Assembly (NCBI GenBank): GCA_948567375.1
Contig: OX419758.1
Coordinates: forward strand, 7,941,001-8,005,000
Direction of reading: 5' to 3'
Origin: Lunularia cruciata
Taxonomy: Eukaryota > Streptophyta > Marchantiopsida > Lunulariales > Lunulariaceae
DNA length: 64,000 bases
How positions within the stretch are numbered: the stretch's first letter is position 1; each line of letters starts with the position of its first letter. The translations under genes and the position numbers were made by a program. A model generated the notes under the pieces. That model saw only the letters and a list, made by a program, of their open reading frames with translations, was not told the DNA's origin and did no database searches. This document shows, piece after piece, positions 19,653 to 32,273 of this stretch.

Positions 19653-21214
19653 CTCTAGAAGTGGAATTCTCCAGGAACCGAGGAATTGCACCTGTAGAGA
19701 GTGGAGTATACGATATTAGCAGCGAGAAACAACGAACATCATCGTTTCCACAACTCAGGAGCTCAAAAGAAGTAAGAAAAGAGGCGGCCTGATTAAGTCC
19801 CAAATCAATGCTGCCGTGAGCCTCGCAAGAAGACCTTCATTAACCATCTTCATACCTGTCATGATAACCACCGTTGTGCTGCCTGCACACACCGACTATT
19901 TGCAGTATCACTCTCTGGCTTGATGAGGTAAACACAAAGCGGAGTAAAGGGACGAATAAACTCAGGACTCTTCCATGCCATCTAATTGCGGCGTGACAGA
20001 AGCAGCAGACCATAGTCTTCATGTTCGTTGACGACTCTGTTCTGCTTTTAGTAGAAAGCTGAACCTCTGCAGGACGGAAGCAGAGTATGCGGAGTTGCAA
20101 AGCCGCACGTCGTTGTAGCCCATTCCGCATCCATCAGAAGGACGTTTTAAGAATAAACCGTAGAAATCAGAGTCGAGATTCATGGCAGAGACTAAAATTA
20201 CGTCCCGATGCAAATGATGCTTGTTGTGGAGCCTTCCTCTCTGGAAAGCGTGCATCACTGGAGGACGGGTGTTACGAAATTGCGAAGTAACATCTCCGTT
20301 TGATGGTAAAGAGAACATGCATGAAGTTCATGATTGTAAAGAGAACAGAAGTTGGCTTAGACCGAATTTTAAGCTCCAATGCAAAGCTTACTCAAAGTGG
20401 AATTCAAAGTATGAAAGAAATAAATAAAAAAGGCGACCGCGTAGGAAAAAAAAGGGAAGTATGAAAGAAAAGGGAATTAGGAATGACTAATACGTGTGAG
20501 GCATGTTGGAATTTGAGGAGATGAGAACGGCCGAATTTGCGGTCCGGATTCGCAGTTTACAACCAGCTGCCCTGCACTACCTTAACTGCCCGCCACCCCT
20601 ATGTGGCCTTCCCTGCGGCCCGGGAGAGGCAGAAGAACGTAAAATCTGCCAGACTTTGAATGCACCCATAACAGCCACTCTGACGACACAAGTCTCGGTG
20701 CTCCCCATCTGAGAATCTCAACCGTTCGCCTCCGTCACCGCTGTCAACGTCAGTCAGGTCCTTAATTGCTCGTGACTTTTCTCTCGAGCTGGCTTCAGTA
20801 GAAAGGCTAAGCTAATCTGGTAGCTCGGACATTGATTGCTTGGACTTTTGACCTGGCGGGTTTTAGCCACCCGATGAAATATCGAAGGCGGGTATCAGGT
20901 TGTGTTGGAGTATTTGCGGATTCTCTCAGGGTAAAGTCATCGTCTTTAGCTGCGTCTGCAAGACTTCACGCGAGGCAAGGAAAGCGGCCTGTCGTGTAAC
21001 TTTTTAGTCGAAGGAGACGACTGATGTCGAGAATAGGCACCGATCGATTCCAGCCTAGTATATTGGTCCAAACCGCAGCTGGGAAGATCACAAACGGAGA
21101 AGAACTTCGGCCGATAGACTTGAGAAGCATATAGATCCGACTGCATAGACGTCTGTAGCTTCGATTTCTTCATTTTGCAGGTGGAGAGTTCTTCAGTGAA
21201 GCTAAGCCGTAGCA
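19653..21214. other. GC-richer upstream flank of the LLG gene
   Basis: Base composition rises compared with the surrounding AT-rich DNA, and short frames on both strands are open (for example near 20019-20318 and 20503-20712). None shows a domain or a start-to-splice structure I can support. The last several hundred bases presumably contain the LLG promoter and 5' leader. A weak CATATAGAT lies near 21128, about 85 bp before the start codon. Confidence 0.4.
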
Positions 21215-22216
21215 ATGGCAGCACTCAGATCAGGCGGAGTGGTGGTTCTTGTATTCTTGTTTGCTCTTCCGTTGATGGCGGGTCAGTACCCGTAGCTCTC
21301 CTCTGCTTGACTGAATCAGAATGGTCTGTAGCTGGAGTCTATTTTCGCATGAGCTTAAGAGACGATTTTCCGAGCTTTCTGCCTTGTCGACATTAGGGCT
21401 GAGACTGTAAGGTCCAACGTGTTTGGGTTAAAGTGAGCATTGTACCTGTCTCGAGACGCTTTGATCCTGTCTCTAATAATTTCGTCTCTTCATCTATTGC
21501 AGCGGCCTCACTCGTTCCTAACAGGAGGCTTCTCCAGACCAGTATGAAAGAATGTGAGTGGAAATTTATATTCAAGCGCGGAATATGTTATGATTGTCTC
21601 ATTCTCGTTCATATCATTCCACATATTGAGACCTTTGATTAGTAACACGTCGATTGGTGGATTTGTGTATGCATGCATTAGTTTGCAATTCATGCGGAGC
21701 GATCCTCGCTGTGTTTCACCCTGACCAGCTTCTGCCTCTACTCTGGGATTTACCGTGCTTGTCTTTCTCGTTTCTCCGGGAACCAACGTTCGTCTAATTC
21801 TCCTCGAGAGTTCTTAGCCATGAAATGATGCGAACATATGCATGCATAGGATGATCGTTCCACAAGGCAAAGTGCATGTATCTTAAGTTTGTAGTAGCTC
21901 TTGAAATATGGTACACTTCGCACAAAAGTCGGCTGCTGTCATTTCCTAACTGTAGTGAAATGGCATTCTGGTTCCAGGTAACACGGATTTCTCGAAGGAG
22001 GATTATTCGGAAGTTACTGCAGCATGCAAAGATCCCTACCCGAAGGAGACCTGTTGTGCAGCCTATGATAAGTTTTGCGCTAAGTACAAGCCTGTCATAA
22101 ACGATTTACAGAGCGTCTGCCCAATCTTGTTCATCTCGTATCTTAACATGGCTGGTAACTACGGAACTGGTGTATTCATGGGCCGTTGCAACTCCGGAAC
22201 AACCATCTGCAACTAA
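21215..22216 (+). CDS. LLG: LORELEI-like (LLG) secreted eight-cysteine protein, without GPI tail
   Basis: Exons are 21215-21281, 21503-21553 and 21978-22216, joined at GT/AG introns (donors GTCAGT and GTGAGT; acceptors ATTGCAG and TTCCAG). The total is 357 nt, giving 118 residues. Residues 1-24 form a signal peptide (h-region VVVLVFLFALPLMAAA). A basic NRRLLQ motif follows, then a domain with Cys in the order C, C, CC, C, C, C, C (CNTDF, ACKDPY, TCCAAYDKFC, VCPIL, GRCNSG, ICN) and YLNMAGNYGTGVF. This pattern, RRLLQ and the NYGTGVF block match LORELEI/LLG proteins. Those are GPI-anchored partners of FERONIA-type receptor kinases and RALF peptides at the plasma membrane. LLGs usually run to about 160-170 residues with a hydrophobic C-terminal GPI signal. 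This frame stops one residue after the last Cys and the next codons give no hydrophobic tail. It could be a secreted form, or a further splice event could add the tail. No stops or frameshifts lie within the exons. Confidence 0.85.
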
Positions 22217-23030
22217 GCTACTGGACCGGTCTTGTGACGTTCCCAGCTTTTTGCCGCTATATCCATGTTATTATTTAGCGCTGATAGAACTAGGATTGGG
22301 AGAACCAAAGGCAACTAGCGAAAATCAGTAAAATGGAACACGTAACGAGCAGTTTCAAATAGAGATGAGCTCAATACCCTCACGATTGTACACAATGGTT
22401 TGAATTAAAGTGGTTTATCTATGATTCGGATATTACTCGGTTGGACGAGCGTATTAAGTTAGATTAAGACAGCATTCATCACGCCAGAAACTCATGTCGC
22501 CTGTCCGTCAAATATGCGGTGTGATGTATGATGAGTTTGTACGTGAGGGCAGTTCTAAAAGTTCCATAGAGACGTTAACTATCTTGCGCCTCAAAAGTCG
22601 GTGTTCACGGCTGTGCAAATCTTTCGTAAAGGATGATTCAAAGCCAGTTGTATATGACCAATCAACCTTAAAACCCCATTGTATGCAACATAGAGAAAAA
22701 TGGAAATATTGTTTTCTAAAGCAAACGAAGTGACCACCAAATCAACACCGATAAATTGAAAGAAATGATAAGACACTTAATCACAACATTTGACTAAGAA
22801 CTTTGTGTACATCTTTCAGAACATTGTGTACCCCATTCAAGCAAGCAATATATCGGGTATAATATGCGCGAGAACTCGATAAATCGACTAAATCTTATCG
22901 ATCCGTATGGCTAACCTCTTAACTCAAATACCTAATAAACTCTGCCATTGGGTTCTAAGACCAATAGTCTCCAACTAAATTTTCCAGATGCTGTACAAGC
23001 CATATGTACCTGACGTGGGACAACTGTTAC
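22217..23030. other. LLG 3' flank, no other gene seen
   Basis: The sequence turns AT-rich after about 22300. No clear polyadenylation signal close to the stop and no further coding exon with a GPI-type tail was recognised by eye. Confidence 0.45.
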
Positions 23031-23038
23031 ATCACATT

Positions 23039-23336
23039 GGAATGTTGACAGTAAAGCTTCCAAACCGTAATGCACCTTAATATGTCGGAAATAGCGTGTC
23101 CAGTTAATCTTATCGAGACTTATCCCTACTGAGCAGAATTCTAAAAGATAAACAAATTATGCAGACCTACACATACAAGATTGTAGCATATAGAATTATG
23201 GTTTTATTTCACTTTAAACTTAAATAATTGGTCACATCACACTTTTCCCAGTAAATCCAGACATATCAATACGAATGTAAATATATCAGAGCCCAGTTAT
23301 TTATAGTTATATAAAAACGAATTATTCTGAATCATG
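23039..23336 (+). repeat. Dispersed repeat F, copy 1
   Basis: About 300 bp aligns with 32274-32566. Shared strings include GACAGTAAAGCTT, TTATCGAGACT, GGTTTTATTTCACTT, CATATCAATACGAATGTAAA and CAGAGCC. Class unknown. Confidence 0.75.
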
Positions 23337-23389
23337 TTACAGATAATGAAGACATAGATAATAAAGAATGCAACAAAATAAATTGTCCT

Positions 23390-24250
23390 GATAGATTTCG
23401 ACGTGTGCAAATGGAGATGAATATTAATCCGTAAAGGAGATTAAGTAAATCTAACAAATCGAATGTAAATTGAAGTAAAGATATAATGGTGAAATATGGA
23501 GAGAACTAGTATACACATATGTATAGAACTAATATGGATCGTGCAATCCGTAACAGCTAAGCAACGATGCCGGGAAAAGGTTTACATCGGGTAATCGACC
23601 ACCACCAAGCAAAACGTGAAAGATTAAAGTAATCTGTAATCGGGCAGGAACCTTGATATCGAAAGTCGTGTAAGAACCATGAAACAGGCAAACATTGAGC
23701 TAGCAGTAATAGAAAGAGCATTAGTTGAGATTGTGTATAGATGGAGTAGAGTGAAGTGGGGGAGGAGTTGAAGTCTTGGCTAAGTAGGAGCGAAGCGTAA
23801 AAAGATCGGATGTGAAGACATGAGAGCAGAAGCAGTTCAAAGAAGGGTATCCAGAACTCATTAAATGCATATGAGATAATATGGCATGCCTACTTTAAGT
23901 TTAGTTATACATTCATAAAGGAGATAAAATCAATCTAACATATCCAGAAGGATATGCTATGTATGATATCCAGAATTCATTAAATGTATAGGAAATGCAA
24001 ACATGATACATGCAAATCAATGTGAATAATAAATCTGTAAAGGAGATGAAGTAAATCTAACATATTGAATGTAAGGCGAAGCACATGCTTAATATAGAAG
24101 AATAGATACGAGACAAGAAGCTGTTCAAAGAACAAGAGCTCCAGAATTTATTAAATCCATGCGAAATGCATATCAAATGTAAACAAGATACGTGCAAATC
24201 GAGATGAATATTAATTCCAGAAAGGATATTAAATGAATATTACCAATTGA
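23390..24250 (+). repeat. Degenerate tandem repeat, unit about 180 bp
   Basis: Blocks such as CAAATCxxxxTGAATA, GTAAAGGAGAT(T/G)AAGTAAATCTAACA and CCAGAA(C/T)TxATTAAAT recur in order near 23400, 23850-23950, 23965-24080 and 24140-24245. A related block lies at 25705. It looks like an eroded satellite. Confidence 0.55.
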
Positions 24251-26040
24251 ATCGAACGTAAACCGATGTAAAAGCATAATAACAACATATCGAGAGCAAT
24301 ACCTTGGCATTCATGAGTTTCCGTACAAAAATTCAGGTCGAGGGGAATTGACTTTTGCTCAGCTACTTTAGCACTATGTTTGGCATCGTTGTTGAAGTCA
24401 TACTTGCTTTCAAAGAGTCTTACTATGACCACTTTATGTTGCCTTCAACCACTTTACTGTTTAAGGATTCATGTGTTCATAGCACATGCTTTAATACACT
24501 CTATCCAATCTTGTAACGCTTTGCTCTACTTCCCAATACTCGTGATTTGCGTGACTATACTGTTGCGTTCATAGTTTCTATATAATTCCCAAACTTCAGG
24601 TTAACTTAATCTTTCTCGTTTGGCTTGTTTAGATAGTTGTTTCCTTGTTGAGCTTTTCCCTCTACATGCGCTGTTTATCTATTCTGTTTATTTGATGCAT
24701 GCTCTTGGTATACATGTGTTGCTCTTTAATTATCTTCCTAGATGGCATTTACTTTTGCTTACATTTGATCGGTTGTTTTCATTCATCTCTTTTTCTGGTT
24801 TTACACTAATTCAGTCTTGCACATCTTTTATATACATTACGTATCATGCATCGTATTTGCATTCAATTAATTTTGGAGCTCTTTTGTCCTCATTCCTCAA
24901 GATCGAAAACAACAAATGTATAGAACTAGTAAGCAACATGTAAACTATAATAGCTATGTCAATAGGTATTATACATAAAGTAATTGAATACCTACAATAC
25001 AAGACAGTTCTAGGAATAGAGGACAGGGTACTAGGAAATGACAATAGAAGAGGTCCAACGAACAGGGATGTAGAGCAAAGCGGACGAGGATTGGGCAGAA
25101 TATACCTTAGTATACGCTACGAAAGCATGAATCCTAACACTCTAAACAACTGAAGGAAACAGAATGTAGCCATAGTAAACCTCCACGAAAGCGCATACTA
25201 CTTCATCAACGCCTAATGCACTACCAAAGTAGCTGACTGAAGGTTAGTACCCCTAGTCTTGAGCGACAAATCGAAGGCAAACTCGGTTGTTCCCAGAGTA
25301 ATAACTAAACCGAGTAAGGAAAAAGCTAAAACTTATGTATGAACCAATAAGGTCATGAAATGAACTATTATGAAGCCTGTCATAAATTTGTGGAAATTGG
25401 AAGGAAGGGATCACCTAAAGAGCAAGAGCAAGAAAAGAAATAAGCAAAATACTCTTGTTAATACTTGAAAGGGTTAGTACAGATAGCAAACCAAACATAG
25501 CAAAGTTACCCCATGATATATTCTAAATTACTAAGGAGAGCAATGAAAAGATGCAAACAAGCATCCATGCAGTGTTAATTTGTTGCCGCAAGTACTAGCT
25601 GTTGGATAACGAACGAAGCGTTAAAAGACTGATATAGAGAAATGTGGACAAAAAACTAGATATGGATATATGAGGAAAGAAGCCATTTGAGAAACGGGAG
25701 ATCCAGAACCTATTAAATGTATATCAATGAATTAAATGTATATCAATACATGTCCATGAAATGGCAATAAACTGAAAGCAAAACTAACTAAAAAGTAAAT
25801 GTAAAAAAGAGACAAAATTATTATGTATTATCAAGCATGGACCACATCTAACTACATGTACATGTAGAGAACCAATGTGCAGTGAGAAGACAAAGAGTCA
25901 ACTCATATAAAGAGTTCAAAAATTTGATAGTGTATATCGCAACATTGCTATGCATTGCATGAGTTTTAAAATGAAAAAAAAAACTGAAGGAAGCAGTTCT
26001 CCAAGATGAGTAGTTCACAAAGAATATGTTAACGTTGTTT
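24251..26040. other. AT-rich sequence without recognisable genes
   Basis: Frames near 24380-24943 are hydrophobic but have no start context, conserved motif or splice structure. I see nothing supportable. Confidence 0.45.
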
Positions 26041-26045
26041 GCAAA

Positions 26046-26303
26046 CTAAAAGCAGGTTTTCTTAAAACTCCCATGAAACTCATGTGACTGAAAGTAAAAC
26101 TTAGGGTTCAAAATTGGATTTAAACTTGCAGGTCCGGGTACATGTTTAACCTGAACAAGTGCTAAGTCCTTCACATCATGACAAACTCTCACAGCCCCAA
26201 CACCATTTTGACAACCGAGACTATGGAGACTTCTTCCGAGAATTGCACTCCTATGGCAAAGAAGCATAAGATCGCTGTCGAGACAAAATACTTTAGCAAC
26301 CAT
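26046..26303 (-). CDS. Possible exon or ORF fragment, unknown
   Basis: An 85-residue minus-strand reading (starts MVAKVFCLDSDLMLLCHRS, contains LGCQNGVGAVRVCHDVKD) has more balanced codon composition than its AT-rich surroundings. I do not recognise the family. There is no neighbouring exon, signal peptide or membrane segment. It may be a captured exon, a decayed gene piece or chance. Confidence 0.22.
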   Translation of the reverse strand: MVAKVFCLDSDLMLLCHRSAILGRSLHSLGCQNGVGAVRVCHDVKDLALVQVKHVPGPASLNPILNPKFYFQSHEFHGSFKKTCF

Positions 26304-26309
26304 GAAAGC

Positions 26310-28190
26310 TAGTTATCTTTTGCACTTTCGGAGTATTGTAAGGGCAAGATTAATGTTACATAGAAACTACCATCAAAAGTCTACAAATCTGTCTACCATG
26401 ACTTAAGAAAAACACAAAAATATTTTGTAGAGAAACAAATTGCATTTATAGAGGAGGAGTTGCACTGCAAATGCTGTCTTCAAGACTCCTTGCAAAACAA
26501 GATATCAAATGAAAATGCTAGGAACTATGATCCCCAAAGGTAAAAAAAGGTTTCACCACATAATAAGGACATGCAAAGTGTAACATGATCAAATTACAAA
26601 ACTTTGATGACATCAACAATTTCATCAATTGCTATAACTTAGATGAAGGTCAAATTTTGTATACCAATGCAAACAAATTCAGAAAAGACTGCCAAAGGAA
26701 TGAAGACACATCTACAAGCCAAAGCAACTCAAGCATTGGTGCAAATGGAAAAAACAATGAAGACCACGGGAGAGGACACTATCAAAGCTTTCCAACAACA
26801 AGTTGATGTATTGGGGCAAAAATTGGAAGTGCTAAAAGATAAATTTACACTTAGTACAACTGAGGTCAAATGAAAAAATGAACGACATAAACTTGAAGTG
26901 TCTTACAAAATTTTACAATAGCTTGCCTTCATCCGTGACAATGATGTCATTATAGGGAAAGAGTTTGTAGAGCCAAGAAATTGGCTGATATATAAAAAAA
27001 TTGTCTATGAACGTCATACCAATTTAAACACAATGCGTTGAATCTATTAATGATTTCTTTTACTAGTGCATTTTTTAGGTTGATTTTTTATAAGCTCTAC
27101 CATGGGTGTATAATTTCCAGGTTGATTATTGATAAGCTATATTGTCAATTTTCTAGACTCTTGATCATGTTCTATCTTGAATTTGCTGAGTTCAAAATAG
27201 ATCAGATAATTGTCAATATAATACAATCGCCAAATAGGAAAGTAAGGATTAAATTAAACAAATAGTTTAAAGTCAATCAAACAATTCTTCACAAGGAAAG
27301 TGAGCAATGAAGAGATAATGAATGCTATGAATAGCATATTCATACATCATAAATCTTTTGATAAGAAGTGCTAATCCTACTATGAGGAATTCTAAGCATC
27401 TCCATTCTCAAAGACAACCATGGGAAAATAAATCTTGTATTGTCTTCAAAGGAAAAGTAGCAACAAGGAAAGTTCAATAAGGGGTCAATTAGTCAGTAAC
27501 AAAAACTCCCCTTTGTGTGCATTTTTCATATTAATAGTATCTTGATATCAAAAAGCACAAATTTTTTTTGAAACATTAATTGGAAAATAATAGGTCATCT
27601 AGTGTCTATTTCAACTTGAACTAAGCATGAACCTAGGTTAATATATTTTTTTGTTTTTTACTCTAGTTTTGAGCTTGAAGAAAGAAATTCTTGCAGTTTG
27701 TACACTCTATTTATAGAAATATTTTGTTAAAATGGCAATCTGAAACTTAGGAATCAGATTACAACCATCTAAAGACTCTATGGAATGCAGTGGGTACCTT
27801 GTCTTCCTCATGATCTACCTCATGGGACAAGAACATTCTGAACCAAACAAAGTTTGTAGTACAAAGCAGGTTAGTCTAGATCCACCTTGCATTTAACTTT
27901 CTGAATTTTTGAATGAGTTATGCTTACAAAAAGTTCAGAAAGTCATAAGACATAAGCACTTTGGTCAATGTTCTCCATAACAAAACATTATTTCTAGTTA
28001 AGAGGAACACTAACTCATAGAATTTATGTGTAGATATTCATGAGTCTATTTGTAGTGAGGAACTTGATGATGGTGGTCTCTTATGTTTACTCTCATCGTC
28101 CAAATTTGGATTAACCACAGCCACTATTTTGAACAATTTACTTGTGAAGGGGACAAACTGTTAAAGGATTGTGTTCTCCACTCCCCTCCT
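26310..28190. other. AT-rich stretch with a possible coiled-coil relic
   Basis: Around 26643-26960 (+) a broken reading is rich in Gln, Lys and Glu (TKAFQQQ-like, LGQKLEVLKDKF) and may be a distant copy of coiled-coil module K. The rest shows nothing. Confidence 0.3.
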
Positions 28191-28193
28191 CTC

Positions 28194-28218
28194 TCCTCCC
28201 TCCCTCCCTCCCTCCCTC
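28194..28218. repeat. (CTCC)n microsatellite
   Basis: About six tandem CTCC units, pyrimidine-only on the + strand. Confidence 0.9.
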
Positions 28219-29160
28219 TTGCCCTCTTGGATGGTGGAGAGTTTTCTCAGGTTGTTGCTCATAGCTTGAAGGTCAATGTCATCTACTCAATTGGGGGCTA
28301 TTGAGACATTGGTTAAACTTTTATCAATGGAGAACAACCCTTGAGTGTTATGAGCCTCTTTGTAGAAGATGCTAAACTACCCTAAACCCTAAACTAACAT
28401 TCAAATTGACCTTGTTTATACTAATTATTTCTCTACTCCTACCAAATTAATTCCTCAAGCACAATGAGTAGTTGTGAACACCAAGACAAGTCTACTTAAG
28501 CTCCCAAAAAATTACCTTTGTGAGGTATTTATTCTCCTTGACTTTGTGCATCTCCTCTTCCTCAAGCTCTTTTTCTTAATCTTCCTCAATTTAAGCTCTT
28601 GCATAATCATTCCTACCCTAGTTGCAAAAATTTAAGTGGTTCTTTATACCATGCGTTCCCTCTCTACTCCCCATCCTACTCCCTTCTACATTACGCCTCA
28701 ACCTCCAATAGAATCATAATACTTCTTGCTTTTCTAAGCTATGGGTAGTTTCCACATGACATCAAATCCACGGAACATAGAATTTCACCTTAAACATCAA
28801 CAAGTGAGGAAGTGATAAATTTCCAAATGGAGATTAATGTCAAACTACATCAAATTTCACAATTATATAAACATTGATATTGAAAATTTCTCAACCTTAT
28901 CAAACCTATCCAACCTTAGTGGCTCATCAATTGAATCAATTTTTTCAATGCAAAGCCTGTAGTGTAGTACACATGAAGACAAAATGTACATGGGCTATAA
29001 TAGAAGGAGAGGATTTGAATATGCATGAAATTTTACATACCAAAAGCACAATTGGTAACAAAGCCTTTTATAGCAATATCTTGTTTCACTATGTCTCCAA
29101 AATCAACGATAGATAAATCCAAATGAGAACAATGAATAAAATTGTTCAATTTATAGGAAT
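28219..29160. other. AT-rich sequence, nothing recognised
   Basis: Short frames only, with no motif or boundary repeat found by eye. Confidence 0.4.
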
Positions 29161-29169
29161 ATTCAAAAA

Positions 29170-29900
29170 TTGAGGCAAGTATATCACATTGATTAGTGCA
29201 TACAAATAAAAATGATCTAAAACAGATTTTAATACTCCTATTTCACATTCAACATTGATTTGTCTTTTTGCATGTTACTTATTGAATGCTTGTAACATAA
29301 GGTTTCCATCTATGTGTTGGAGACCAAACATCTATGCATCTATATAACATGGATCTTCAAGCATATATTCTTGAATGAGATCATAATTATCACTCAAAAA
29401 TTATGCACCTATATAACATGGAGCTCCAAGCATATATTCTTGAATGGTATGATAATTATCACTCAAAAATTATTCATGCTAGTGATTGTGAATATGACTA
29501 ACTCATAAACACCTCACATTTTCAATTGAACACACATCTTCAACATCCATATAAATTATAAGTCACAATGTTATTAGAACAATACATTGCTTTTCTCTTT
29601 TTGTAGTAATGCTTATGGAGCTCAATTCTTGGTCTTTGATGCAAAAGAGTGTACCATCAATGTGTCAAATGCAGCTTGGAAATTTTGGTAGCACATGACC
29701 AAGTACTTCACGATGAGAAATATGAGGCCAATGAATTTCATCTTGCAAAGTAACATTTATTGCAAAAGCTACAACTAGAAATTTGCATTTAACATCTAAA
29801 TTCAATGACATTTGAGAGTAATTCTAACTTATTGCCTCATGACTCACCCCAATATTATGTTTAATATACATAATATAAGAAATCAGTCATTTAGAGGATG
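29170..29900 (-). pseudogene. HARBI1-type (DDE_Tnp_4) transposase relic
   Basis: Read on the minus strand across stops, the sequence gives EIHWPHISHREVLGHVLPKFPSCI followed by HIDGTLF, then YYKKRKAMY, later FLSDNYDLIQEYML, and FNKxHAKRQINVECEIGVLKS. These are the order and spacing of PIF/Harbinger nuclease motifs (FPxxIGxIDGTxF, YYxRK, a GD-x-AY loop, and FNxxHSxxRxxVExxxGxLKxRF). The first catalytic Asp (IDGT) is readable; the rest is eroded. Such enzymes cut and paste DNA transposons of the PIF/Harbinger class. Terminal inverted repeats and the 3-bp target duplication were not located. A 69-bp tandem duplication lies inside it. Confidence 0.6.
29334..29471 (-). repeat. 69-bp tandem duplication inside the transposase relic
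   Basis: ATGCATCTATATAACATGGA at 29334 recurs as ATGCACCTATATAACATGGA at 29403, and the whole 69-bp unit repeats with several mismatches. The length is a multiple of three. Confidence 0.85.
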
Positions 29901-32270
29901 ATAATTTGGCAGGATGCTCTTTGTTGATTTTCACACTAGTAGTATGGCAAGCATGTTGCATCAAAGCAGGACAACCTTAGGACACAATAGTTGCCATTCA
30001 GAAAATGTGAATCTTTTCATTGTGCAAAAGATAAACGCATGCCCTAACATAAAATGTTCCAAATGCTTGACCTTCGGCAACAATAAATTAAAAGAGTAAT
30101 CTACATACTAAACTCTCTAGAGAAAGATCAATTGCCACTAGACAAGCTTGTGCAACTTGACCATGCATCTTTATGAGTGAACACTATGCACGTGCAATCA
30201 ACATCATTGTCACTCTCAAACAAGGAATTTGACCCGCTTTGATAGTTGTCTAACATAGTGGACAATTTGCACCTATACCTCCTATGGGAACTCATGGTAA
30301 ACTCCCAATAGGGTAGTTTTTGGTCTGTTTGTGAGTTTAGTGAAACTTGCAGTATAACTAACTCACATATGCAGAAAACTCTCCCACAAATGCAAGTTTA
30401 AGATGTGTTTAGGGGCTTTTCAAACAACATTATTACATGTAACTTGTCTTCTCTGCATATTTCTCTGGTACACTTGGTCTTTGGAACCCCGGTCAGACTT
30501 AACCATCCTTTCTAAGACTCAACCATGTCTTGCTAATGGCTTCTCAAGAACTATAGGTTGTCTTTTATATCTATATTCCAATAAATCAAATTATTAATGT
30601 AGGAAAATCTGACAAAGAATACCATCAGGTAGTTTATAGACAAGTCCTAGTTGCTGCTTTATCTTCATATCACACGTACAAATAATGCAAGCATGAAAAT
30701 TAACTAGTTTTGCTGCTCAAGCTGATCTAATAAGCTAACCTAATCGTAACTTCCATAAAGAGAAAAAATGGGAAATTAATTTGACAATTTGACAATTTGA
30801 CAACAAGAGAGTAGCTTGTTTAATAAGGTGAGTTAGTGTTAACTAGCATAAACATGAAATGGGAAGTTAATTTGACAAATGATAACAAGAAGGATGTAGA
30901 AGATCCCATCATCAATCAAGTCATGTAAGGATAAAACTTAAAAGGTAAAATGGAGGTAAGCTTTAATAGCATCGGAATGCGACATCTGCACAACAGCATT
31001 TAGAATATCAAAGCGATATAAATCAAATAGTCTGCTTATCACTTGAGCATCCAGAGAATTATAACTGTTCTCAAATGGATTGCACCATAGAGTGTTTTCT
31101 GTAAAGTACGGTCACTCGGACATCCATTACCTAAATAATTTTAAAATATAAGAAAATCATACCCTTGTCCTCTAGTTTAAGTAAAAGAGAGTTTAAGTTC
31201 ATCTTATGCTCTTCTATCATTGTCAAATGTTGGAAACAATGCAAAGTAATCACTATATTGCTCAAATTAATATAAGCTAACCTAACGTAAAACTTGCAAA
31301 AAATTTTACATCAAAGATCTTGCTTGCAAACTCTTTAGGTTATAGTCGTTTGTTAGCACAAAAGTTGTTAAATATTACATTTTTTGAGTAAAGTAATACT
31401 TTCATCTCTAGTCAAAATTATATTATTTCTAATTTGTGATCATTTAAATTATTTGTTCATTTTAAATAATAAATAAATGTAAATACATAGGCGCTTAGTG
31501 CATGCATACCTCTCCGCATTTACTTGCACCAGGATACTTGAGCGTAAAAAATAAAAACTAGTAAAACCTAAACTTTGTAAATTTTAAATTTTAGAAGGAC
31601 CTTTTCGTATATCAAAACATGGGTTTCAATTTCGGAAATGTGTGTCCATAAATTTTTGTTATGGGAGATCCCATAAACTGTTGCGGTATGTGGTAGAAGG
31701 GTACTTAATTTTATAGGGAAGCTCCTGCAACTCTATAAAATTCTATAGGTTGTGAAAAACATGACTTGCAAATTTGTATGGGTTCCAGGCATTGCATAGG
31801 ATTTAATGACCAAAAAATTACCAAAATTTTCCTTTAGAAAAAAATTTCAAAACCCTTTACGGTGGTGTTCGTAAGCACCCTGGATTTGATTTATTTATGG
31901 GACCATTAATAAATTTATGGAACCTTACGATAACGCCTAATTCCCATAAAGTTCGAATTTGAAACCACCTAATATGTACATAGTTGTCCTTCCCAAAATG
32001 AGGCTTTCAAAAGTACCACTTTTGGAAATAGTAATTTTTTCCTAAAATATTTCAATTGAGCATTTTTTTTCCAGAATATAAGAAATAAAATTTAATATCA
32101 AGGCATGATATACATGTCTCTCTCCCGTAACTTAGGGTTCAAGAATATTACTTTGAAGAAATATTATAAATGGCCTAGAAACCTCAATTTCAATATAACA
32201 TTTAGACCTTGGCAAAAATTTAAAAAGTAAAAATTTACTGAGGCACAACAGAAATGTGGATTATGTTGAA
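29901..32270. other. AT-rich sequence with weak repeat E
   Basis: 30893-30960 resembles reversed repeat E. A triplicated AATTTGACA occurs near 30778. No gene is supported. Confidence 0.4.
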
Positions 32271-32273
32271 TAT

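Noticed and set aside
20019-20318. 99-residue minus-strand reading upstream of the LLG gene
   Set aside because: No domain, no supportable start, and other frames are equally open in this GC-richer stretch.
21876-22100. 74-residue + strand reading across LLG exon 3
   Set aside because: It is in a different frame from the spliced LLG protein and crosses the intron 2 acceptor.
24380-24943. Two hydrophobic readings as membrane proteins
   Set aside because: T-rich DNA gives Leu/Phe-rich readings by chance; no motifs or gene structure.
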